Assembly: GCA_030674185.1 (NCBI GenBank)
Contig: CM060312.1
Span: 1,234,992 to 1,298,991 of the forward strand
Length of the DNA stretch: 64,000 nt
From: Monoplex corrugatus
Taxonomy: Eukaryota; Mollusca; Gastropoda; Littorinimorpha; Ranellidae
Reading direction: 5' to 3'
Under the pieces are notes generated by a model. That model did no database searches and was not told the origin of the DNA. It saw only the letters and a program-made list of their open reading frames with translations. How positions within the stretch are numbered: the stretch's first letter is position 1; each line of letters begins with the position of its first letter. The translations under genes and the position numbers were made by a program. This document shows, piece after piece, positions 54,986 through 64,000 of this stretch.

Positions 54986-57887
54986 TCAATGGGTGTGTTG
55001 TATAGTGTCATGGTTATGTCATATCATTGGGTGTATTGTATGGTGTCATTATGGTTATGTCTATCATTGGGTGTATTGTATGGTGTCATGGTTATGTCAT
55101 ATCATTGGGTGTGTTGTATGGTGTCATTATGGTTATGTCTATCATTGGGTGTATTGTATGGTGTCATGGTTATGTCATATCATTGGGTGTGTTGTATGGT
55201 GTCATGGTTATGTCATATCATTGGGTGATTGTATGGTGTCATATGGTTATGTCGTATCATTGGGTGTATTGTATGGTGTCATGGTTATGTCATATCATTG
55301 GGTGTGTTGTATGTGTATGGATGATCATGTGTATGTATGTCATATCAATTGGGTGTATTGTATGGTGTCATGGTTATGTCATATCATTGGGTGTTGTGTA
55401 TGGTGTCATGGTTATGTCATATCATTGGGTGTATTGTATGGTGTCATTATGGTTATGTCATATCATTGGGTGTATTGTATGGTGTCGTCATGGTTATGTC
55501 ATATCATTGGGTGTATTGTATGGTGTCATATGGTTATGTCATATCATTGGGTGTGTTTGTATGGTGTCATTATGGTTGTGTCATATCATTGGGTGTATTG
55601 TATGGTGTCATATGGTGTCATATGATGTGTATGGTGCATTATGGTATGTCATATTGGGTATGTATGGTGTCATTATGGTTATGTCATATTGGTGATGTAG
55701 GTGCATTTTGGTAGTTTTGGGTTTGTATGGTGTCATTATGGTTACGTCATATCATTGGGTGTATTGTATGGTGTCATTATGGTTATGTCATATTGGGTGT
55801 ATTGTATGGTGTCATTATGGTTATGTCATATTGGGTGTATTGTATGGTGTCATTATGGTTATGTCATATTGGGTGTATTGTATGGTGTCATTATGGTTAT
55901 GTCATATATTGGGTGTATTGTATGGTGTCATTATGGTTGTCATATCATTGGGTGTATTGTATGGTGTCATTATGGTTATGTCATATCATTGGGTGTATTG
56001 TATGGTGTCATTGGTTATGTCATATATGGGTGTATTGTATGTGTCATTGTTATGTCATATTGGGTGTATTGTATGGTGTCATATTGGTTATGTCATATTG
56101 GGTGTATTGTATGTGTCATTATGGTTATGTCATATTGGGTGTGTTGTATGGTGTCATTATGGTTATGTCATATTGGGTGTATTGTATGGTGTCATTATGG
56201 TTATGTCATATCATTGGGGTGTATGTGATGGTGTCATTGGTTATGTCATATCATTGGGTGTATTGTATGGTGTCATGGTTATGTCATATCATTGGGTGTA
56301 TTGTATGGTGTCATTATGGTTATGTCATATTGGGTGTATTGTATTGGTGTCATTATGTGTTATGTCATATTGGGTGTGTATGTAATGGTGTCATTATGGT
56401 TATGTCATATTGGGTGTATTGTATGGTGTCATATGGTTTTGTCATATCATTGGGTGTATTGTATGGTGTCATTGGTTATGTCATATCATTGGGTGTATTG
56501 TATGGTGTCATGGTTATGTCATATCATATGGTGTCAATGTGTTGTATGGTGTCATTATGGTTATGTCATATTTTGGGTGTATTGTATGGTGTCATTATGG
56601 TTATGTCATATTGGGTGTATTGTATGGTGTCATTATGGTTATGTCATATCATGGGTGTATTGTATGGTGTCATTATGGTTATGTCATATTGGGTATATTG
56701 TATGGTGTCATATTGGTTATGTCATTATCATTGGGTGTTTGTATGGTGTCATTATGGTTATGTCATATCATGGGTGTATTGTATGGTGTCATTATGGTTA
56801 TGTCATATTGGGTGTATTGTATGGTATTAGGTTATGATCATGGTTTATGTGTCATTATGTTATGTCATATTGGGTGTATTGTATGGTGTCATTATGGTTA
56901 TGTCATATCATTGGGTGTATTGTATGGTGTCATTATGGTTATGTCATATTGGGTGTATTGTATGGTGTCATTATGGTTATGTCATATCATTGGGTGTATT
57001 GTATGGTGTCATTATGGTTATGTCATATCATTGGTGTATTGTATGGTGTCATTATGGTTATGTCATATTGGGTGTGTTGTATGGTGTCATTATGGTTATG
57101 TCATATTGGGTGTATTGTATGGTGTCATTGGTATGTCATGTGTATTGTATGGTGTCAATGGTTGTCATATCATTGGGTGTATTGTATGGTGTCATTATGG
57201 TTATGTCATATGGTGTATGTATGGTGTCATTTGTTATGTCTATTGGGTATGTATGGTGTCATTGGTATGTCATATTGGGTTATTGTATGGTGTCATTATG
57301 GTTATGTCATATCATTGGCATTGGGTGTATTGTATGGTGTCATTATGGTTATGTCATATCATTGGGTGTGTTGTATGGTGTCATTATGGTTATGTCATAT
57401 CATTGGGTGTATTGTATGGTGTCATTATGGTTATGTCATATTGGGTGTATTGTATGATGTCATTATGGTTATGTCATATTGGGTGTGTTGTATGATGTCA
57501 TTATGGTTATGTCATATTGGGTGTATTGTATGATGTTATTATGGTTATGTCATATCATTGGGTGTATTGTATGGTGTCATTATGGTTATGTCATATCATT
57601 GGGTGTGTTGTATGGTGTCATTATGGTTATGTCATATTGGGTGTATTGTATGGTGTCATTATGGTTATGTCATATTGGGTGTATTGTATGGTGTCATTAT
57701 GGTTATGTCATATCATTGGGTGTGTTGTATGGTGTCATTATGGTTATGTCATATTGGGTGTATTGTATGGTGTCATTATGGTTATGTCATATTGGGTGTA
57801 TTGTATGGTGTCACTGTGGTTATGTCATATTGGGTGTGTTGTATGGTGTCATTATGGTTATGTCATATCATTGGGTGTATTGTATGG
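54985..57887. repeat. 38/41-bp minisatellite N, main piece
   Basis: About 75 units of tgggtgtattgtatggtgtc plus attatggttatgtcatat, with optional tca at the end (41 bp) and units lacking tta (atggttatg). 55200-55720 and 56000-57290 carry many 1-4 bp indels; 57300-57880 is clean. Long open frames in every + frame are period artefacts. Confidence 0.95.
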
Positions 57888-57893
57888 TGCATG

Positions 57894-58667
57894 CATGGGT
57901 GAAAGTTGGCTGACGGATTGACGGATATCCGTCAATTCAAATGAGTGACTGAGGAAAATCCGTCAATTTTTTTCCCGGTGTTTTTTTTTTTTTTTCCCCG
58001 AAAAAAAAAATTGAAACTTCGGTCCGCGATCTGCACCCGATCCAAGTTATCGGTCCGCTCGGTTGTTTCCGGTCGCCATCTTGAAATTCATTCTCGTGGT
58101 TCGCTCGCTGCTGTGTGCCTCTCCTCTGTCTTTTGTTGTGATGGTGGTACAGTACCGAGATGAATTTCTTGAGCGACGGCGATAAGGAGGCGTTAGTGAT
58201 TGACAAAAGCGTAAAGAATAAATGGTCATGGAAATGGCTAAGTGAAAAAGACAGCGAGGAGAGAGAATTTCGGACGTGGTGCAGGAAAACCAACAAACTG
58301 GGGCTTGCGTTTTGCATAGTGTGCTTGATGGTTTCATTTATCTGTCATGTTTCATTTCAAAATACAATAATGTTTTATCAAATGGTTAACATGCAAACTC
58401 AGAAATTTCACACTCTAATTGTGGCTAGACTTAAAAGCACTGTTGAAAATAGTTTGTGCAATTTAGTCACAATAGAGTTATATGAATAATAATGCACTTT
58501 AGGAAGTGCTGCCTTTAAAAACAAGGTAGTGTTGCAGCAAAGAAAATTTTACTCTCAGATTCAAGGAGAGACCTCGAAAATGCTTTGAAAATGCGATTTT
58601 GTTTTTGGCGGCCCCTGGACCCCAGCCAGATTTTCTGTCAAATCATAATTTCCAACTTTCACCCATG
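57894..58667 (+). mobile_element. TIR-bounded element with a zinc-finger-like ORF (unit 1)
   Basis: Terminal inverted repeats: catgggtgaaagttgg at 57894-57909 and its exact reverse complement at 58652-58667. Both are flanked by tgcatg (57888-57893 and 58668-58673), consistent with a 6-bp target duplication. A perfect 20-bp palindrome lies just inside the left end (57917-57936). At 774 bp it is too short for a known transposase, so it is a candidate non-autonomous cut-and-paste element. It interrupts minisatellite N, next to unit 2. Confidence 0.7.
58160..58489 (+). CDS. 109-residue ORF with W/C motif, in unit 1
   Basis: MNFLSDGDKEALVIDKSVKN, then KWSWKWLSEKD, EEREFRTWCRKTNKLGLAFC and IVC, giving a W-rich region followed by a Cys-x2-Cys pair (CIVC). 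After this the protein turns hydrophobic (MVSFICHVSF) and probably follows intronic or unrelated sequence. The first about 55 residues align with the decayed ORF of unit 2 (MHYLTEADF... DKWR*EWLKQKD ... EWCRKLDLPGTCFCTVC). The layout resembles a BED/TTF-type zinc finger start, but here the His pair is missing. The function is unknown. Confidence 0.45.
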   Translation: MNFLSDGDKEALVIDKSVKNKWSWKWLSEKDSEEREFRTWCRKTNKLGLAFCIVCLMVSFICHVSFQNTIMFYQMVNMQTQKFHTLIVARLKSTVENSLCNLVTIELYE

Positions 58668-59005
58668 TGCATGGGTGCAACTCCTCCGGCTACAGACCGG
58701 AATCCGGTTTTTGAAAAACGATCGAGCGGACAGATCCGGTTTTTGAAAATTTGACAAGGGAAAAAAAAAAAAAAAGCCGATTAAAATCCTTCGATACAGT
58801 GAGCAACTCCGCTTCTGCTCGGAGTGTTCGTAAGCAAAGCGATTGGGAAAAAATGCCGATTAAAATCCTTCGATACAGTGAGCAACTCCGCTTCTGCTCA
58901 GAGTGTTCGTAAGCAAAGTGATTGGAGCTCTCCTGTGTTGGAGGTACAGAAGATCCGAAGCACGTGACCGGAATTAGCAGGCGACTTTTCGTTCGACGTT
59001 TGAGT

Positions 59006-59412
59006 ATGCATTATCTCACGGAAGCAGATTTTTCGCGTCTTGCGAAGGTGGAGGAAGGGGTGAAAGACAAATGGAGGTGAGAGTGGCTGAAGCAGAAAGA
59101 CGAGCAGGACAAAGAGTACGGAGAGTGGTGTCGGAAACTTGACTTACCAGGAACATGTTTCTGCACAGTTTGCTCTAAGCAAATCAAGTAGCCTACGGCA
59201 CGATTGGAAAGAAAAAACTAAAGGAACATGCCGATCATCCCAGCCACAAGGAAAATGTGATGGTTAGTTACGTTTCATGCTATTTCTGCACAGGCCACTT
59301 CTGCACAACCCAGTTCCAGCATCTACACAGTGCCAAAAGGTGGCAAAAGAGCTGCCATGAAGTCATCACAAGACATTAGACAGTTTCTGAAGAAATCTAG
59401 AATGGACATTTA
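59006..59412 (+). pseudogene. Decayed CxxC-HxxxxH zinc-finger protein in unit 2
   Basis: Starts MHYLTEADFSRLAKVEEGVK, then DKWR, an in-frame TGA, EWLKQKDEQDKEYGEWCRKL and FCTVCSKQIK, a TAG, and after a frame change GTIGKKKLKEHADHPSHKEN. Cys-x2-Cys followed by His-x4-His is the pattern of BED/TTF-like fingers used by hAT-type transposases and their host derivatives. The final part (PKGGKRAAMKSSQDIRQFLK) ends at TAA 59412, possibly after a small intron from 59262. The two stops make it a pseudogene here. Confidence 0.55.
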
Positions 59413-59899
59413 ACCATCTTCCACTTTTTTTAAACAATAATGTGTCTGAACTGTTACTGATGTTGTTGATTTTATGAACAAACGCTACACTCATGTTGGC
59501 CTGGAAACACCTTATGAATGACTAGTGCTAATCTTCATCACTTAGAGGATTGTCAGATACTGTGTTATGGTCAGTTTGGACCTGTGTTATAAACACAAGG
59601 ATACTGTTTGGCAGATAAACTGTGAAGGAGGATTGGAGCAAAAGAGTGATATTGACTGGACTGGTTTCTGTATTCTTAAGACTGACTTTGACAGAATTAT
59701 TCAGCTGTTGCTTCTTCTAGATTTTTCTTTCATGATTAACTAGTAATCTATCATGGTTAGTACTGGTGGTAACACTGCTAATCTGTTACCATGTAAGTCA
59801 GAAATATGTCAATTTTTCTGTTCATTTGTTCATGCTCAGATTAAAGGAGAGACCCCCCAAATCATCATAAAAAGGCTAATTTTCTTTCAGCTTCAGGGG
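59413..59899. other. 3' part of unit 2, no further gene
   Basis: AT-rich sequence without a coding signal, up to the point where minisatellite N resumes. Confidence 0.4.
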
Positions 59900-60375
59900 G
59901 GTGTATTGTATGGTGTCACTGTGGTTATGTCATATTGGGTGTATTGTATGGTGTCATTATGGTTATGTCATATTGGGTGTATTGTATGGTGTCATGGTTA
60001 TGTCATATTGGGTGTATTGTATGGTGTCATTATGGTTATGTCATATTGGGTGTATTGTATAGTGTCACTGTGGTTATGTCATATTGGGTGTATTGTATGG
60101 TGTCACTGTGGTTATGTCATTTTGGGTGTATTGTATGGTGTCATTATGGTTATGTCATATTGGGTGTATTGTATGATGTCATTATGGTTATTTCATATTG
60201 GGTGTATTGTATGGTGTCATTATGGTTATGTCATATTGGGTGTGTTGTATGGTGTCATTATGGTTATTTCATATTGGGTGTGTTGTATGGTGTCATTATG
60301 GTTATTTCATATCATTGGATGTGTTGTATGGTGTCATGGTTATGTCATATTGGGTGTATTGTAACAATTTGTATG
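59900..60375. repeat. 38/41-bp minisatellite N, middle piece
   Basis: About 12 clean units of the array at 54985-57887, including variants actgtgg for attatgg and tatttcat for tatgtcat. Confidence 0.95.
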
Positions 60376-60387
60376 GTGTCATGGTTA

Positions 60388-61672
60388 TCAGACTCAGACT
60401 CAGACTCAGACTATTTATTAACCAATGAATTAACAAAGGAATTTGATTTGGTTTTGCGTAACACACTCCCGCCATGCATACAAGACATGTGACAACATGA
60501 ACAATACATAATATGAAAAATACTTGATCAAAAACACTTCAGGTACTCACACATGCCTGGGCGTGCACACCCACCCGTGCATCAAAAACAATATATAATC
60601 ATACAGATAATAATGCTTGTAAACAAGACATGAAATTTGCTAGTATGATATAAATATAACTTGACAGAAAACATCAACAGATGAGCAGCCCTTACACTCA
60701 GAAAGGAGGAGGGAATAACTAAGGAGGGGGGAGGGTGGTGGGGAGGGGGGGCCGGGGAAGAAGAGAGTAGAAAGCAGAAGCAGGGGTGTCAGATAAAAGG
60801 AGCAATGGATGAAGAAGACAGTGTCACAAATCATTCAGCATCTTTACAGCAGTGGGGAAAAAGCTGTGCTTCAATCGGTTGGATTTACACTTAATACTGC
60901 GGAATCTTTTGCCGGAAGGAAGAAGTTGGAACAGAGGGTTGGCTGGGTGCAGTTTATCAGATACAATAGACCTTGCTTTGCGTGTCACACGCTCCCGAAA
61001 GATATTGTCGATAGATGGGAGCTCACATCCTGCAATTTTGGAGGCGGTCTTTACAACCCTGTTGAGTCTTTTCTTGTTGTTACTGGACGCACTCCCATAC
61101 CAGACAGTATTTGAGAATGTGAGTACACTCTCAATGACAGAGCGATAAAACTGTGTCATTATTGGCGTGGTTAATCTAAGCTTTTTAAGTTGACGTAGGA
61201 AATACAGTCTCTGATGCGCTTTCTTGCAGATTTCTGATGTATTTACATCCCAAGTGACCTTGTTAGAGATGTGCAGGCCGAGAAATTTGAATGATTTAAC
61301 CTGTTCAACTGTTTGGCCTTTCACTGACAATGGGGGGAGTACTGGTTTGTTTTTGCGGAAGTCGATTATCATTTCTTTAGTTTTAGATACATTAAGTTCT
61401 AGGTTGTTTGCAGCACACCAGTCAACCATGTTCGCAACCTCTTTCCTGTACATTGTCTCATCACTGTTTGATATAAGACCTTCCATAGTGGTGTCATCAG
61501 AGAATTTGACTACAGTCACAGATGAGCAGTTAGAACGGAAGTCATTGGTAAACAATGTAAATAGCAAAGGAGATAACACACATCCTTGAGGGGCACCTGT
61601 ATTCAAGATAAGTTCTTTTGACATTTTGTTTCCTACTCTCACTGCCTGGGGCCTGTTGGTCAGGAAATTGGG
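60388..61672 (-). mobile_element. Rex1/CR1-like LINE, 5'-truncated, inside minisatellite N
   Basis: Minus strand: RT palm to C-terminus (61672-60824), a 3' UTR of about 430 bp and a (GTCTGA)n tail at 60388-60411. The array continues on both sides (60375 and 61672). The RT motif set FLTNRPQAVRVG, GAPQGCVLSPLLFTLFTNDF and LHPANPLFQLLPSGKRFR is that of elements usually called Rex1/Babar or CR1-like. Confidence 0.85.
60824..61672 (-). pseudogene. RT C-terminal half of the Rex1/CR1-like LINE, open frame
   Basis: About 283 codons without a stop: NFLTNRPQAVRVGNKMSKEL, NTGAPQGCVLSPLLFTLFTN (motif B), VVKFSDDTTMEGLIS (motif C with Ser for Ala), LNVSKTKEMIIDFRKN, FKFLGLHISNKVTWDVNTSE (motif E and thumb), RLYFLRQLKKLRL and a C-terminus ending VKMLNDL. 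The N-terminal RT and the endonuclease are absent by 5' truncation at the minisatellite, so it cannot act alone. Absence of frameshifts suggests a recent insertion. Confidence 0.85.
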
Positions 61673-62925
61673 TGGTGTCACTGTGGTGTCACTGTGGTGT
61701 CACTATGGTTATGTGTTGTTATTGGGTGCATTGTCTGATGTCAGTATGGTGATGAATGTCATGTCACTGGATGTATTATGTGTTGTTATTGGGTGCATTG
61801 TCTGATGTCAGTATGGTGATGAATGTCATGTCACTGGATGTATTGTATGGTGTCAGTGTGGTGTTAGTATGGTGTCAGTATGGTCATGTGCTGTTATGTC
61901 ATATTGGGTGTGTTGTATGGTGTCATGGTTATGTCATTGGGTGTATTGTATGGTGTCATGGTTATGTCATATCATTGGGTGTATTGTATGGTGTCATTAT
62001 GGTTATGTCATATTGGGTGTATTGTATGGTGTCATTATGGTTATGTCATATTGGGTGTGTTGTATGGTGTCATGGTTATGTCATATCATTGGGTGTGTTG
62101 TATGGTGTCATTATGATTATGTCATATCATTGGGTGTATTGTATGGTGTCATTATGGTTATGTCATATTGGGTGTATTGTATGGTGTCATGGTTATGTCA
62201 TATCATTGGGTGTATTGTATGGTGTCATTATGGTTATGTCATATCATTGGGTGTATTGTATGGTGTCATTATGGTTATGTCATATTGGGTGTATTGTATG
62301 GTTCATGTTTATGTCATATCATTGGGTGTATTGTATGGTGTCATTATGGTTATGTCATATTGAGTGTGTTGTATGGTGTCATTATGGTTATGTCATATCA
62401 TTGGGTGTATTGTATGGTGTCATTATGGTTATGTCATATTGGGTGTATTGTATGGTGTCATTATGGTTGTCATATTGGGTGTATTGTATGGTGTCATTAT
62501 GGTTATGTCATATTGGGTGTATTGTATGGTGTCATTATGGTTATGTCATATCATTGGGTGTATTGTATGGTGTCATGGTTATGTCATATCATTGGGTGTA
62601 TTGTATGGTGTCATTATGGTTGTCATATCATTGGGTGTATTGTATGGTGTCACTGTGGTGTCACTATGGTTATGTGTTGTTATTGGGTGCATTGTCTGAT
62701 GTCAGTATGGTGATGAATGTCATGTCACTGGATGTATTGTATGGTGTCAGTGTGGTGTTAGTATGGTGTCAGTATGGTCATGTGTTGTCATGTCATTGGG
62801 TGTTTTGTATGGTGTAATCATGGTGTCAGTATGGTGATGAGTTGTCATGTCATTGGATGTATTGTATGGTGTCAGTGTGGTGTCTGTATGGTGTCACTAT
62901 GGTCATGTGTGACTGGTGTGCGGTG
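61672..62925. repeat. 38/41-bp minisatellite N, right piece
   Basis: About 30 units. At both ends (61672-61880 and 62650-62925) is a longer subtype with ttgttattgggtgcattgtc and tgatgtcagtatggtgatga; the same about 130-bp block is repeated at 61700, 61775 and 62670. It ends within about 20 bp of the exon 5 acceptor. Confidence 0.93.
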
Positions 62926-62931
62926 TCACAG

Positions 62932-63074
62932 TTGGATCTACTCGTCCTTACCGACCAACAAACAGATGCTAGCCCTGTCAGCCACCTACCCTGAATACCT
63001 GGCTGACCACCTGACGTTGTACATGAGGAACCCCACCTTGGTCAGACTCAATGTCACAGATCCTGTACTGTTGG
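62932..63074 (+). CDS. DDX20: DDX20 coding exon 5: motif III (SAT), last exon in window
   Basis: A 143-nt exon, joined phase 2: [20 protein letters not shown], then [20 protein letters not shown] and [12 protein letters not shown] is motif III, which couples ATP hydrolysis to unwinding. [10 protein letters not shown] and [10 protein letters not shown] match the vertebrate protein closely as I recall it. The acceptor gtgtcacag|TTGG has almost no pyrimidine tract; the donor TTGG|gtaagt is strong. It ends in phase 1 after the first base of a Gly codon. The C-terminal RecA domain and the Gemin-specific tail lie beyond the window, so the gene is partial here. Confidence 0.94.
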
Positions 63075-63410
63075 GTAAGTAAGCCACCCCCTTCCCTATC
63101 CTCCCTGTCAACACCCCAGATCCTGTGTTGTTGGGTAAGTAAGCCACCCCTTTCCATATACCCCATGACCCAGTCAATACCCCAGATCCTGTGTTGTTGG
63201 GTAAGTAAGCCACCCCTTTCCATATACCCCATGACCCAGTCAATACCCCAGATCCTGTGTTGTTGGGTAAGTAAGCCACCCCTTTCCATATACCCCATGA
63301 CCCAGTCAATACCCCAGATCCTGTGTTGTTGGGTAAGTAAGCCACCCCTTTCCATATACCCCATGACCCAGTCAATACCCCAGATCCTGTATTGTTGGGT
63401 AAGTAAGCCA
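63060..63410 (+). repeat. 66-bp repeat carrying the exon 5 end and its splice donor
   Basis: After the true donor at 63075, five units start at 63120, 63186, 63252, 63318 and 63384, exactly 66 bp apart. Each holds ccccag, then atcctgtgttgttgg, then gtaagtaagccacccc. The 15-nt block copies the last 15 nt of exon 5 (atcctgtactgttgg at 63060-63074), so every unit has an AG, a 15-nt exon-like block and a GTAAGT donor. Confidence 0.93.
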
Positions 63411-64000
63411 CCCCTTTTCCTATACACCCTAAATCCATTGAACACACAGAGTGCAGGCTTTGGTATTTGCCTTAACTCTTTCAGCCCTGTCTGTTTTACA
63501 AGAGAAATGCACTCTCAGCCTGGGGGGTTTGGGGGGGGGGGGGGGACTGTGCAATCAATGTATACCCCAATAAAACACCTATATCTCAAAAACTATGTGA
63601 TGACATTCATTGAAATTTTGTAAGCTTGCTAATATATAAATGTTCTGTCTCATACATAATTTTCAGATCATTTGATGTTTTTAGTGTTTGTTAAAATTTA
63701 ATGAAAATTTACAAAAACTGCAATCATTCATTCATATTCACAATTAAAGAGGCACACCAAAATCACAATGCACACAAGTGAACACAAAAGAAGATACTAC
63801 AAAATGGGTATTATTACTTTGAAATTGTGTTAAATCCCATAATATCCACAATGTCAAAAAAATCAAGGAAAAAGAGACACTTTTTCTGCAAATGTGGGAT
63901 ACACTCGATTCAGAGGCCCTATCATGAGTTGAGGATGGTGGTGGTGGTGGTAGTGGGGCCAGAGATCGCTCTGACATACTGTACGGCAAGAAAATGACAA
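63411..64000 (+). other. DDX20: DDX20 intron 5, start
   Basis: AT-rich, with a G-run at 63519-63545 (ggggggtttggggggg then more G) and (GGT)n near 63938-63950. No further exon or transposon is recognised before the window ends. Confidence 0.6.

Larger units (their letters stand above)
58670..59899 (+). mobile_element. Related element, unit 2 (right end not found)
   Basis: The left end catgggtgcaactcctccgg resembles that of unit 1 (catgggtgaaag), and accggaatccggt at 58696-58708 is a similar subterminal palindrome. A 60-bp segment (gccgattaaaatccttcgat ... gcaaag) is duplicated in tandem at about 58778-58920. No inverted copy of the left end is visible at the right, where ttcagcttcagg abuts minisatellite N. 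The internal ORF is related to that of unit 1. Confidence 0.55.
52678..62931 (+). other. DDX20: DDX20 intron 4, one large array with insertions
   Basis: 10.3 kb. 52680-52970 and 53173-53500 are unique sequence without a gene. From 53500 onward it is minisatellite N interrupted by a LINE, two short zinc-finger-like elements and a Rex1/CR1-like LINE. The acceptor (ggtgtcacag) sits at the array's edge. Confidence 0.88.

Noticed and set aside
54985..57921. Hydrophobic repeat protein ([13 protein letters not shown] type)
   Set aside because: All three + frames are open through minisatellite N, and the frame changes at indels; not a gene.

Overview
This is eukaryotic genomic DNA, most likely from a marine mollusc, probably a gastropod. 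That placement is an inference from the mix of non-LTR retrotransposons (L2-like, RTE-like, Rex1/CR1-like and I/Jockey-like), the very abundant tandem repeats and the compact vertebrate-like exons of one host gene. There is no operon structure, no CRISPR array and no convincing tRNA or rRNA gene.

The only host gene I can name with confidence is DDX20 (Gemin3), a DEAD-box helicase of the SMN complex. It runs on the + strand from a start codon at 24313 and leaves the window after its fifth coding exon. The exons are 24313-24493, 28197-28291, 39219-39387, 52566-52677 and 62932-63074. They join with consistent phases (1, 0, 1, 2, 1) and carry, in order, the Q motif, motif I, motifs Ia/Ib, the DEAD box and motif III. 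About 0.7 kb of coding sequence is spread over 38.8 kb.

Upstream (1-23.4 kb) is a bed of minisatellites and broken retrotransposons: RTE-like copy A (1952-6037) with two internal arrays; an antisense LINE (about 8900-11545) with a 1.6 kb array at RT motif A; and a nested block (11545-20830) in which a LINE contains a 30-bp minisatellite, which contains an L2, which contains an RNase H-bearing LINE. A 44-codon single-pass membrane ORF lies just upstream of DDX20.

Intron 1 (24494-28196) has a 42-bp and a 46-bp minisatellite. Intron 2 (28292-39218) is a 36/42-bp array cut by an RTE-like element (about 28966-32975) and an L2 (36403-38367). Intron 3 (39388-52565) holds RTE fragments, a nearly intact L2-like element (43845-47613) and two LINE copies with large internal arrays. 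Intron 4 (52678-62931) is a 38/41-bp array interrupted by a LINE, two related short elements with a zinc-finger-like ORF, and a Rex1/CR1-like LINE. Intron 5 opens with a 66-bp repeat made from the end of exon 5 and its splice donor.

The main pattern is that many minisatellites here begin and end inside retrotransposon coding sequence, so they look seeded by LINE ORFs, twice at the catalytic motif A of reverse transcriptase. A nascent two-copy stage is visible at 31291-31344. Tandem repeats also touch or contain the splice sites of DDX20 exons 4 and 5. By my boundaries roughly a third of the window is tandem repeat.
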